Assembly: GCA_020630335.1 (NCBI GenBank)
Contig: JAHDBN010000002.1
Coordinates: 124,001-188,000, forward strand
Direction of reading: 5' to 3'
From: Bacteriovoracaceae bacterium
GTDB lineage: Bacteria; Bdellovibrionota; Bacteriovoracia; Bacteriovoracales; Bacteriovoracaceae
Length of the DNA: 64,000 bases
Shown here: piece after piece, positions 17,457 to 25,950 of the stretch
How positions within the stretch are numbered: the first letter of the stretch is position 1
Layout: each line of letters opens with the position of its first letter
Program-made: the position numbers and the translations under genes
Notes under the pieces: model-generated
What the model saw: only the letters and a program-made list of their open reading frames with translations
Told to the model about the DNA's origin: nothing
The model's database searches: none

Positions 17457-19045
17457 TAAGCAACTTTCTTCTTTGGAATGACTAAGATTTGACCCATATC
17501 ACTTGGTGTTTTAAAAGGATTATCGAGTCCAATAGCAGAACAGACACTTGATAATTCATTAATCTTTCCATGGAAATTCAAATAATTTGCCGCAAAAGCA
17601 ATCACTGTTCGTACATCAGTTGAAACTGGATTACCTTGTAAATTAATAGCTCCTGAATCAACATAATCTCCTAATTGATAAGACCTTAAGTTTTCTCCCT
17701 CAAATCCATTAGGACTATAAAAGAAAGCAAGGTTTTGACCTACACTATTATCTTCTTTACCTTGAGATAAAAATCCAGCTCCAGTTGTTGCTGATTGAGT
17801 TGAAACAGGAGCATTAGATCTACAAGAAGCTGACCCGTCTGTTGCTACGAATATACTTAACTCCTTATTTGCTTTTACAGCTGCTGCAATAAATTTTCCA
17901 ATCTTCTCACCGGCTTCAAATCTTTTGACAGTTCCAGATCTCGCAGCGGTATGAGGTTGATTATTATGATAATCATATCCATTAAGGGTTAAGCCACCAA
18001 CATTACTCTGACCAGTTAAAATAAGTTTAGCAACAACTGCATCCTGAAAATTGGCTGATTGATTTAAATCTCCAAAAGAACTTGTATAAATGTTATCATT
18101 CTTTGGAGAAAGACTTGCTGTATTTGTATTAAAAACAACATGGTTTGCATTTAAAAAACCACAGTTTACTAAATCTTTTAATTGTTGAGTCAAATCTTTT
18201 TTATTAAATTCATTAAGTTTTTTTTCACTCATCTTTTGAGCAGCGTCTAATAATTGTTGTGCTTGATTACGATTTAGCTTTGATAAGATAGGTCCTATAT
18301 CTACTAAAGAGTTTAATGAGTTTTCACTCGTAACTCTCACTGATTTAAATTTATTACTTCCAGCTGAAGCATGAAAAGAACCATTAGCAGTATTACTTGT
18401 ACCTGTCACTATACTCGCTACTTTTCCTTGCCCTGTAATTTGATTCATAATTTGAGTGGCAGAGAGTTTGTTTCCTGCATTATCATCTCTTGTTTCGGTT
18501 GCAAAAGAAATAGATCTTATCTTGTTTTCAATTTGTGAGTCTTGAATTCCAGCATCACTTAGCCCTTTTTTTATTCCTAGATAAAAAGAAGAACCTGTAT
18601 CCATTTTACAACCAAACTCAGTAGTATGGTTTTGTTCAAGGTTAGGATTAACAGCTGATCCATAACCAAATTTTTCATATCCAGAAGCACTCAGATAACT
18701 ACCATCTTTTTTTAAAGGAATAACAGAAGCAGATAAGCAAGATCCACCTCTTAAATCTACTTGTAAAAATGAAGCCCAAGGTGAACCTCCGCCAGATGAA
18801 CCACCTGCTTGACCAATAACACAGTTCTGCGGTTGAGCAGAAGCTTGTCTTGCGGCTAAAGTTAAAATACTAGGGATAGTTAGATAGGAGAATCCGCTTA
18901 AAAGACCAAGGCCCATAAATTCTCTTCTATTATAAACTTTTTCATGATTTCTTATAAAATCATATTGAGCTTTTTCTTCTTTTTTTAATCGTTCAGCTTC
19001 TTGTTTGATAAGAAATCTTTCTAGTTTTGATAATTTTTCACTCAT
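17456..19045 (-). CDS. Tat-exported DUF1501-like protein (529 aa)
   Basis: A 35-residue charged, coiled N-terminus precedes a twin-arginine leader NRREFMGLG (Arg40-Arg41), a hydrophobic stretch and an ASAQ cleavage site near 70. This suggests folded export through Tat. A block near GYDYHNNQPHTAA followed by helix and LSIFVATDGSAS resembles the Asp/His region of DUF1501, an alkaline-phosphatase-like superfamily often paired with DUF1588/1585 cytochromes. The identity is low by eye. RBS GGAGAAAA lies upstream. It is flanked by haem-motif genes that share its operon. Confidence 0.65.
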   Translation of the reverse strand: MSEKLSKLERFLIKQEAERLKKEEKAQYDFIRNHEKVYNRREFMGLGLLSGFSYLTIPSILTLAARQASAQPQNCVIGQAGGSSGGGSPWASFLQVDLRGGSCLSASVIPLKKDGSYLSASGYEKFGYGSAVNPNLEQNHTTEFGCKMDTGSSFYLGIKKGLSDAGIQDSQIENKIRSISFATETRDDNAGNKLSATQIMNQITGQGKVASIVTGTSNTANGSFHASAGSNKFKSVRVTSENSLNSLVDIGPILSKLNRNQAQQLLDAAQKMSEKKLNEFNKKDLTQQLKDLVNCGFLNANHVVFNTNTASLSPKNDNIYTSSFGDLNQSANFQDAVVAKLILTGQSNVGGLTLNGYDYHNNQPHTAARSGTVKRFEAGEKIGKFIAAAVKANKELSIFVATDGSASCRSNAPVSTQSATTGAGFLSQGKEDNSVGQNLAFFYSPNGFEGENLRSYQLGDYVDSGAINLQGNPVSTDVRTVIAFAANYLNFHGKINELSSVCSAIGLDNPFKTPSDMGQILVIPKKKVA

Positions 19046-19061
19046 TTTTTTTCTCCAATGA

Positions 19062-19661
19062 TTAATAAATCATTACCGGTAATGCTGCTAGACTTCCTAC
19101 ACAAGCAGAAAAAGCTAAGTCAGCAGATCTTACTCCTTGAGTTTTAAAATCTTCAAGAAGTACTGAATAATCTTCTATAGCAGAATCTTTTGTATCTTGG
19201 TTTGCTTTTCCGGCCCAAAATTTATTCACAAAAGCATCTACTAAATTCTCAATATTTAAATTGTTTGTGCTATAAGACGGATAAATATTTCGAATAAGAC
19301 TTTCAGATTTAGTCATTTCACTGCAGAACTCTGCAGCCATTTTCATATAACCTTGCTGAACAGAAGGAGTATAAAGATTTAATTGGTTTGTTCCAGCTAG
19401 TAGATCTTTTACATCGTTATAAACAACTTGAACTCTATTATTTGTAATAGGAACACCTGTAAGATTACTCATTGATTGTAAAACTCCTTGGTAGCTTAAA
19501 ATTCCAATCGATGATGAGTATTGCTCTTCAATGATATCAGGGAGTGAGCGTTTAGGTTGTAAAGCTAATTCATCTTCCTGAACTTGCTCATTCTCAAGAG
19601 AGCTTTGCATAGAGCAAGAAATAAAAAAGAAACTTAATAAGATTAGATTTAAATATTTCAT
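19062..19661 (-). CDS. Lipoprotein of unknown function (199 aa)
   Basis: The leader MKYLNLILLSFFFISC ends in a lipobox (FISC), Cys16 being the acylated residue. The rest is mostly helical with few motifs: a Gln/Glu-rich linker follows the anchor, then a globular domain with LAFSACVGSLAALPVM at the C-terminus. Its ATG overlaps the stop of the upstream haem protein. It sits between a cytochrome-like and a Tat-type protein, so it may be a partner or chaperone in that complex. Unrecognised family. Confidence 0.7.
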   Translation of the reverse strand: MKYLNLILLSFFFISCSMQSSLENEQVQEDELALQPKRSLPDIIEEQYSSSIGILSYQGVLQSMSNLTGVPITNNRVQVVYNDVKDLLAGTNQLNLYTPSVQQGYMKMAAEFCSEMTKSESLIRNIYPSYSTNNLNIENLVDAFVNKFWAGKANQDTKDSAIEDYSVLLEDFKTQGVRSADLAFSACVGSLAALPVMIY

Positions 19662-20812
19662 TATAAAGCACCACCTTCGCTATCAGTAATACATCTTGCA
19701 CTACTAGCAGCACTTTCAAAGAGTTTTTTCATATTATAGGAATTGTTTTTAAATTCATTAGCAAGATTTAAAATGTAATTTTTCTCAGAAGTTGTGCTTG
19801 GATCTTTTAGACAAAGCTTTTTATAAACTCTTTGACTCATACATACAGAGAATTGCTTAGACGTTGTGATAGCTGTCCCTAAAGACTTAGCCCCTTTACC
19901 TGAAAGTAGGGTAGATTTAAAACTCTCAGTTACTCCATAGTTTAAAAGATTAATCCAGGAATCATCAGTTGTAATATAACCAGTAGGGTTATTAGTAGCA
20001 TTAATGCTGTATTTATCATGAACTTTTGAGTCATCATAAACCATTGTTCTTTCATTAAAATGATAATGAGCAAAAGCTCCTCTCATTCCATCCATAAGGC
20101 CATGACATCCACTACATCTTGTTTGAAAAAGATGCGGAATAGTAGGGTTAGGAACAATAAAAACATCTCTTGCAACTCTAGTAGCAGGTCTCGTTGAATC
20201 TTGGACTTGCTCCATGGTCTTACAAAAAAACTGATTCATAATATTGTTAACAGCAGCTCTGTTCGTCCCTGCTTCATAAGAATTAGCCGCAAAGGCCCTA
20301 GTCGTTAAAAGTCCGGCAGCTTTTGAAGGAGCAAAATTATTCACTGAAGAAATCGTATCAGCAACTAAACTTGTTTTAAGATTAGCATAAGAATTCTCTG
20401 CACTTTCATAATGAGTGTTATTAGCGATTGAAAATGCAGGAGTCGTATTCAGTCTATAAAACGTATCAGCTGAAAGAATAGTACTGAAATCAATATCATC
20501 TCTTGTGAAGCCAATGATAGTTGCACTCATATCATTTAAAGGCATACGAATACTTCCTTCGTTATTAACATCTGTAAATGATTTAGCGAAGTTTTTGAGC
20601 CCAATATTATAAAAATCATTACTTTGAGTTGCTTCTTTTGCGGCAGATAAAAAATCTCCATTCTGAATATGCCCCTTCATTGTTTGGATGATAGAAGAGT
20701 TTGTTGCAGGGATAGATTCTGTTAACCTCGAATACATTTTTATTGCTATGTCTTCACTCGTTTGAGCAAAAGAAATACTTGCGATAAGAATCAAGAATTT
20801 AAGTACCTTCAA
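19661..20812 (-). CDS. Exported DUF1588/DUF1585-like protein with one CxxCH (383 aa)
   Basis: A Sec leader (KVLKFLILIASISFAQ) precedes a helical N-terminal domain. CSGCH (Cys233-His237) lies in the sequence LFQTRCSGCHGLMDGMRG, a place where DUF1588 proteins carry haem. The C-terminal segment SKQFSVCMSQRVYKKLC...YNMKKLFESAASSARC follows the DUF1585 pattern (abbreviated here). Start is TTG at 20812 with AGGAG 7 bases upstream. Such proteins are usually encoded next to DUF1501 genes, as here. It heads the operon. Confidence 0.7.
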   Translation of the reverse strand: MKVLKFLILIASISFAQTSEDIAIKMYSRLTESIPATNSSIIQTMKGHIQNGDFLSAAKEATQSNDFYNIGLKNFAKSFTDVNNEGSIRMPLNDMSATIIGFTRDDIDFSTILSADTFYRLNTTPAFSIANNTHYESAENSYANLKTSLVADTISSVNNFAPSKAAGLLTTRAFAANSYEAGTNRAAVNNIMNQFFCKTMEQVQDSTRPATRVARDVFIVPNPTIPHLFQTRCSGCHGLMDGMRGAFAHYHFNERTMVYDDSKVHDKYSINATNNPTGYITTDDSWINLLNYGVTESFKSTLLSGKGAKSLGTAITTSKQFSVCMSQRVYKKLCLKDPSTTSEKNYILNLANEFKNNSYNMKKLFESAASSARCITDSEGGAL

Positions 20813-20833
20813 AGGCTTACTCCTTTTTAATAT

Positions 20834-20839
20834 ATTATA
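20834..20839 (-). promoter_or_regulatory. Candidate -10 box for the haem/Tat operon
   Basis: A consensus TATAAT on the minus strand lies about 22 bases upstream of the TTG start at 20812. No good -35 hexamer is visible 16-18 bases further upstream, so an activator may be required or the box may be chance in AT-rich DNA. Confidence 0.3.
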
Positions 20840-20971
20840 GCTTATCGGTTGATTTTGAGAAAACTAAAGACTGACCAGAAAAGATTGCTACTCTTTATCT
20901 ATTACCGATAATTTTAATGAGACAAATTCTACCTATGCGGTGATCTTCCCTACCTAGGATATAATAAAGAG

Positions 20972-22051
20972 ATGTTAGTTCGAATTTTGTTTTTTACTCT
21001 TATTTTATTTTCTTGTAAGGGAGTTAAGAATTCAGCATCTCAATATGGTTATGAAACTGGAGCTTCTGTTTCTGGAAACTTCCAAGAGGTTTTAACAATT
21101 TTTAATGCAAATGGTTCAGGAAAATGTTTTAGCTGTCATGGAGGTTGGAGTAATTATTCAGAAGCTGACTATGTTGCTCAAGGACTAGTGGTTTATGGAG
21201 ATTCAGCTAACTCATCGATTTATCAAAGCTTGTTTCCTGAAGGGACTTCTGAAGGAATTATGCCTCCAGCAGCCAATGGAGTTTTAAGTAAAGCTGATAA
21301 AGATAAAATAAAAAAATGGATTGATGAACTTAGTGAAGAGGATGCGCAAGGAACATCATCTGGAAGTTCTCAAGGATCGTCATCTGGAACGACCGGAGGT
21401 TCTTCAGGAGCAATCCCACCACCACCTGCAGATCCAAGTGAATCAAAAGAGTTTACAGATTTTTATAATGTTATTTTAAATAAATGTATTTGGTGTCATG
21501 ACTTAGAAGATGAATATCCTAATAGCCCTAACTTTAGAATGACTACATCAGATTTATGGGTAAGTAGTGGGATGATTGTACCGAATAATATGAATTCATC
21601 TCCTGTTCACATTTCTATCACTGATGGCTCTATGCCTCCTTCAGGGTTAGCAAGTTTAAGCTCTTCTGAACTATCAAAAATAGAAACTTATATAACAAGT
21701 TTGAGTGGGACAAGTGGAACAACAACAACTACTACAATGGGAACTACTCCAGCGGAGCAGAGGTGGATAGCTGCAAGAGCAGTTTTAGCGAATAAGTGTA
21801 CTGGGTGTCATCATGCTACAAGTGAAGAGTTTTTAACCACTGCTAATGAAAATTCATTTTTACAACTATCAGAGCAAGGATTTTTAAATCTTGGCGAGAA
21901 CTCAAGCTATATTATTGAAGGTATGGCTGATCAATCAGAAGGATACTTAAGAATAATGGGTTCTGGTGGTAATAATCCTAATATGCCACGGAATGGAAGT
22001 ATCACTGAAGAGCAGAGAAATGCGATAAGAGACTGGATTAACGGTCTTTAG
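20972..22051 (+). CDS. Three-motif c-type cytochrome lipoprotein (359 aa)
   Basis: The leader MLVRILFFTLILFSC ends in a lipobox (LFSC, Cys15). Three cytochrome-like repeats carry CFSCH (Cys52-His56), CIWCH (Cys172-His176) and CTGCH (Cys276-His280). The sequences GIMPPA, GSMPPSG and NMPRNG may supply the distal Met ligands. Ser/Gly/Thr-rich linkers (about 127-150 and 245-260) separate the domains like beads. It is divergent from the Tat/haem operon. Probably a periplasmic or outer-membrane electron-transfer lipoprotein; partners are unknown. Confidence 0.85.
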   Translation: MLVRILFFTLILFSCKGVKNSASQYGYETGASVSGNFQEVLTIFNANGSGKCFSCHGGWSNYSEADYVAQGLVVYGDSANSSIYQSLFPEGTSEGIMPPAANGVLSKADKDKIKKWIDELSEEDAQGTSSGSSQGSSSGTTGGSSGAIPPPPADPSESKEFTDFYNVILNKCIWCHDLEDEYPNSPNFRMTTSDLWVSSGMIVPNNMNSSPVHISITDGSMPPSGLASLSSSELSKIETYITSLSGTSGTTTTTTMGTTPAEQRWIAARAVLANKCTGCHHATSEEFLTTANENSFLQLSEQGFLNLGENSSYIIEGMADQSEGYLRIMGSGGNNPNMPRNGSITEEQRNAIRDWINGL

Positions 22052-22092
22052 TTTTCTTTACAGAAGCTTAGCCACAATAAATAATATTCTTA

Positions 22093-23232
22093 GTGCATAA
22101 ATTATTATTTATCTTATTATTTTTAAGTTCTTCAGCTTATTCCTATACTAATTTTATAGGTTATGGATATGGCAGTTGTTTAACTTGTCATTATAATGCT
22201 TTTGGAAATGGGCCATTAAATGATTATGGGCGAGCCCTAGGAGCAAGCTTAATAGCAGGAAAAACTTTTAGATCCAAAAACACAAATGAAGAAATGATTG
22301 CAGAAAGATCTGGATTTTTCTTTTCAAGGCCAAAACAAACTTGGTTTCGACCTTCTTTAGATTATAGAGGTTTGTATTTAGCGCGAGATTTAAGTAGCTC
22401 TCAGGTCCCTAAGAAATATATTCATATGCAAGCAGATGCAAATGCTGTTTTTAAGTTTTTAGAAGATAAAATTATTGTTTCAGGAACAATAGGTTTAGCT
22501 CCAGAGGCAAATGGAGACGGACAAGTTTTATATTCGAGAGAACATTATGTTCAATATAGAATCTCAGAAAAACATAGAGTATATGTTGGAAAAACAGATC
22601 ATTTATTTGGTTTAAGAATCCCAGATCATACTGTTGCAGCTAAAAGAAAAACTGGACTTGCTGAAAATGATCAAACATATGGTTTAACTTATCATTGGTA
22701 TAATGAAAAAATAGAAGGTGGAGCACAAGTTTTTATAGGTGATGTTCTTACTGATGCTGATACTGCCGCGAAAGGAGTTTCTAGTAAGCATGAATATAAG
22801 TTTTCTGAAAAGTTAAGAATAGGAGCTTCAGTTTTATTTTCTAGCGCAGAGAATATTAAACGAACAATTTTTAGCGCGCATTCTAGAATGGGATTTCCTA
22901 AAGGATCAAGTCTTATAGCAGAACTAGGAATGCAGAATGCAGAAGAAACCATACAGTCTGGCCAAGTTAATGAAACGAAAACTCAATTTCTTTTTTTACA
23001 GAATCAATATTATTTAGCGAGAGGATTAAACTTTCTTCAAACATTTGATTATCATAAATCAGACTCATTACAAGGAAAGACTTCTATGTGGCAATTATTT
23101 TTAGGATTACAGTGGTTTCCTATGCCAAGAGTTGAAATGAGATTAGAGTTTGGAAATTCAAGATTTTATGGAGTGATAGGAGCAGCAGAAGATCGACAAC
23201 AGCTGTTACTACAAAATCATATATGGTTTTAA
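22093..23232 (+). CDS. Outer-membrane beta-barrel with N-terminal CxxCH (379 aa)
   Basis: After a Sec leader (LLFILLFLSSSAYS) comes CLTCH (Cys29-His33) in a GSCLTCHYNAFGNG context, then about 330 residues of alternating amphipathic beta-strands ending in a terminal Phe, the usual outer-membrane barrel signal. The sequence after the motif (GPLNDYGRAL) resembles haem-bearing outer-membrane proteins of deltaproteobacteria, as far as I recall. It starts at GTG 22093, and the following gene overlaps its 3' end by 10 bases. A possible cytochrome-porin that conducts electrons across the outer membrane. Confidence 0.7.
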   Translation: MHKLLFILLFLSSSAYSYTNFIGYGYGSCLTCHYNAFGNGPLNDYGRALGASLIAGKTFRSKNTNEEMIAERSGFFFSRPKQTWFRPSLDYRGLYLARDLSSSQVPKKYIHMQADANAVFKFLEDKIIVSGTIGLAPEANGDGQVLYSREHYVQYRISEKHRVYVGKTDHLFGLRIPDHTVAAKRKTGLAENDQTYGLTYHWYNEKIEGGAQVFIGDVLTDADTAAKGVSSKHEYKFSEKLRIGASVLFSSAENIKRTIFSAHSRMGFPKGSSLIAELGMQNAEETIQSGQVNETKTQFLFLQNQYYLARGLNFLQTFDYHKSDSLQGKTSMWQLFLGLQWFPMPRVEMRLEFGNSRFYGVIGAAEDRQQLLLQNHIWF

Positions 23233-24287
23233 GAATTTTACTCATTTGTATTTCTTTTAATTGTTTTGCTAATTTAGGTAAAATTTTAAGTGTGAGAAAA
23301 AAAATAGTTCTTACTCTTAAGGTAGATGATCTTTATCAGCCTAAAACCAATTATGATGATTACCTTTTGTATTTAGATGAAAATTTAGAAGAAGCAAACT
23401 TAAGTGATTTCCAATTAAAACTTTGGTATTTTCTTGGGAAAATTGATGCTTACATGTATTTAAAAAAGAGAACAAAGAATTATTTATATAGCTCTAGAAA
23501 CGCATTTGCTCTAACTGCTAAGAGTGATTATGAGTACAAGGCTTCTAATAAATTTCTAAAACTTCTTGGAAAAAGAAAGATAGATTTAGAGAATAAAAGA
23601 GAAGAAAGTTTAGATTCAGAATTAGATACGAGTCTAGATGATGATTTTTCAGATGTTGATTGGGATGATGGAGTAGATGGTAGTGAAATAGATGATACGA
23701 GTGTCGATGATATTGAAAGTTTATCAAGACGAAAAAGTAAAAAGAAGAAGTTTAAAAAGAAGAAAATAACTAGAAAGCTTCCTAAGAATTTTGCTATTGG
23801 TTATAGCTATGTTTCATGGCAAGAAAAATTTAATATATCAAATAGCTCAATTCAAGATTTACCTGTTAGCTTGAGTTTTAGAGCTCATTCCTTAGGAATA
23901 AATTATGAGTATTTACCCTTTAAATCTTTTCATCTAAGCTCTCATGTGAACGTGTTATTTGGAAAATCGGATGTTGGTGCTGGGCCCGGATTTTCTGAGT
24001 CTGATCTTTCATCTTTTGGGGCAATAGTAGGGAGTTCTATTAAATATGATATGGATGAAGGTTCTAGGAATTTAGGTTTTGGGGTAGATTTATTATTTAG
24101 ATCTGGAGCTTTAGATGCCTTATTAAAAGCTCCTAATAATTTTAAATCAGACAGAGAATCCTTTCTAGGAGTTACTCCTTATTTAGAATTTGAAAATCAT
24201 ATATCAAAAATTTCTTTCTTCACTCGACTGGGATTAGTTGAAGGTGATATTTCTTGGCAGTTAGGATTAAATTATTACCTTTTCTGA
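23223..24287 (+). CDS. Exported barrel-like protein with charged linker (354 aa)
   Basis: A Sec leader (LRILLICISFNCFA) is followed by a helical domain (about 30-125), a striking acidic run (about 135-160, Asp/Glu/Ser), then a basic run RRKSKKKKFKKKKITRK near 166-182. The last 160 residues are beta-rich and end in LGLNYYLF, a terminal Phe typical of outer-membrane barrels. It is translationally coupled to the CxxCH barrel gene. Its function is unknown; the charged region might bind nucleic acid, polysaccharide or metal. Confidence 0.65.
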   Translation: MVLRILLICISFNCFANLGKILSVRKKIVLTLKVDDLYQPKTNYDDYLLYLDENLEEANLSDFQLKLWYFLGKIDAYMYLKKRTKNYLYSSRNAFALTAKSDYEYKASNKFLKLLGKRKIDLENKREESLDSELDTSLDDDFSDVDWDDGVDGSEIDDTSVDDIESLSRRKSKKKKFKKKKITRKLPKNFAIGYSYVSWQEKFNISNSSIQDLPVSLSFRAHSLGINYEYLPFKSFHLSSHVNVLFGKSDVGAGPGFSESDLSSFGAIVGSSIKYDMDEGSRNLGFGVDLLFRSGALDALLKAPNNFKSDRESFLGVTPYLEFENHISKISFFTRLGLVEGDISWQLGLNYYLF

Positions 24288-24760
24288 TAAAATTTTCTAA
24301 ATCCAAAATATATAATTATATAAAGAGGCGTGAGGGCTAACAAGATTAATGCCCAGATTACAGAGAATGGTAATGCCTCCCAAAATGTAAGTAAACTTAA
24401 AGCTACTCCAATTAAAGCTGTTCCATTTTTGATAAAATTAATGGCCCAGTTTTTATTTCTATAAAAAAAGAAATACACAAAAATAGAAATTACAAGGTAA
24501 GTCATAATTCCTATATTGATTGAGAGGTGAGCTAGGTTGTAATATTCTAGTTTAGCATGATCAGGTAATTGCAAGATTTCCTGAAATTTTGTGTTTCCAA
24601 GTCCTGATTCAAGAAAAGTATTTATATGTTCAGCAGATAGCAGTACTGTTTTAATAAAAATAATAAATAGTAAGTCTCCTAGGAAGCAGGAGATTACAGT
24701 AAATGTCTTAAAGCTTTTTTTATTAAACTTATTTAAGATTGAAGATAAAAGATTTTTCAT
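24275..24760 (-). CDS. Small polytopic membrane protein (161 aa)
   Basis: Four predicted helices (about 20-42, 71-93, 104-122 and 133-155) separated by short loops make this an inner-membrane protein. I recognise no family motif. It overlaps the convergent barrel gene by 13 bases. Start is ATG at 24760, divergent from the CaCA antiporter 48 bases away. Confidence 0.65.
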   Translation of the reverse strand: MKNLLSSILNKFNKKSFKTFTVISCFLGDLLFIIFIKTVLLSAEHINTFLESGLGNTKFQEILQLPDHAKLEYYNLAHLSINIGIMTYLVISIFVYFFFYRNKNWAINFIKNGTALIGVALSLLTFWEALPFSVIWALILLALTPLYIIIYFGFRKFYQKR

Positions 24761-24808
24761 AGATAATAAGTTATCCTGAACGAATTATTGTGTCGAGAGA
24801 GGGGAGTT

Positions 24809-25732
24809 ATGAGTCATTTTTTTATCTTTATTGCATCACTAATAGGTTTATTACTTAGCTCAAATTTTGTACTCGAATGTTCAGAGAAAATAGGCAAAAA
24901 AATAGGTATGTCTCCTTTGGCCATAGGAATTTTTTTTATAGGCTTTGGCACATCCCTACCTGAATTAATCGTCTCTCATATTGCTTGCTTTGATGGAAAA
25001 CAAGCAATATCTTTAGGAAATATTTTAGGTTCTAATATCTCCAACACTGCTTTGATCTTATCTGTTGCTTGCTTTCTAAATGTCATTCCTTTAAAAGGTG
25101 AAACTCAATTTAAGCAAATGGTTTTTCATATTTTAGTAACTTTTTTAGTTGCAGGTTTTTATTATCTATATCAAGGATTTGATGCCTTAACTGGAGTTTC
25201 ATTATTAGTATTGTTCGCATTTTATATGTGGCAGATTGTGTTTAAGGATAAATCAAACCTTGAGATTGAGACTGAAGATAACTCTGAGAATATGCTTAAA
25301 AATTCTCTTGTTTTGATAGTTGCTCTAGTGTTAATGTTTTTTTCAGGTAAATATTTAGTGAGTTCTATTTCTTCTTTAGGATCAGCATTAGGTATATCTG
25401 ATTATATTATATCTGCTGTTGTGCTAGCTTTTGGTACATCAGCTCCAGAACTTTTTACTACAATTATAGCGACAATTAAAAAGAAGGATGTGAATTTAAT
25501 TCTAGGTAATATTTTAGGATCAAATGTTTTTAACCTTTGTCTTGTTTTGGGTACAACTGCTTTTCATAAATATTCCTTAGTAGGGCTGAATTTAGATTTT
25601 GAAATTGGAGTTCTAGCTATTATGAGTGTTTATATATTGGTGATGAGTTTTGCGAAAGGGTATCTTGCCAAGAAATCAGGATTAGTACTTTTGATGATGT
25701 ATGGATTTAGTATCTATCATTGGCTAAGCTAG
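24809..25732 (+). CDS. Calcium/sodium:proton (CaCA family) antiporter
   Basis: Two inverted alpha-repeats carry the CaCA signatures: GFGTSLPELIVS with GNILGSNISNT in the first half, AFGTSAPELFTT with GNILGSNVFN in the second. About ten helices in 307 residues fit the YrbG-type. It exchanges Ca2+ for Na+ or H+ across the inner membrane. I used ATG 24809 (GAGAGGGGAG upstream) rather than TTG 24788. The stop shares CTAG with a small convergent gene. Confidence 0.93.
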   Translation: MSHFFIFIASLIGLLLSSNFVLECSEKIGKKIGMSPLAIGIFFIGFGTSLPELIVSHIACFDGKQAISLGNILGSNISNTALILSVACFLNVIPLKGETQFKQMVFHILVTFLVAGFYYLYQGFDALTGVSLLVLFAFYMWQIVFKDKSNLEIETEDNSENMLKNSLVLIVALVLMFFSGKYLVSSISSLGSALGISDYIISAVVLAFGTSAPELFTTIIATIKKKDVNLILGNILGSNVFNLCLVLGTTAFHKYSLVGLNLDFEIGVLAIMSVYILVMSFAKGYLAKKSGLVLLMMYGFSIYHWLS

Positions 25733-25875
25733 GCTGCCTGATCATAGTCTCTTTGCTCATTTTCATTTTGAGATGAATCTTTATCTAGAGTAACCTCATT
25801 ATCTTTATCCTGATTTTTTAAATGATAAATTAGATAAAGAGGTAAAGCTCCAAGTAATAAAAGTGGCCATAACAT
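25729..25875 (-). CDS. Small single-pass membrane protein (48 aa)
   Basis: Translating the minus strand from ATG 25875 gives MLWPLLLLGALPLYLIYHLK, a clean helix, followed by a polar tail rich in Asp, Glu, Asn and Gln that ends at TAG. The helix-plus-acidic-tail form and the exact palindromic CTAG overlap with the antiporter stop suggest a real gene. The ribosome site (ATAAGT) is weak. Function unknown; it could be a regulator of the neighbouring transporter or an assembly factor. Confidence 0.5.
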   Translation of the reverse strand: MLWPLLLLGALPLYLIYHLKNQDKDNEVTLDKDSSQNENEQRDYDQAA

Positions 25876-25950
25876 ACTTATTTATCGGTATTTTCTCTGA
25901 AAAATTTACTATCAAGATTGATAAATTCAGGATATTTGCTAAATAAGAGC

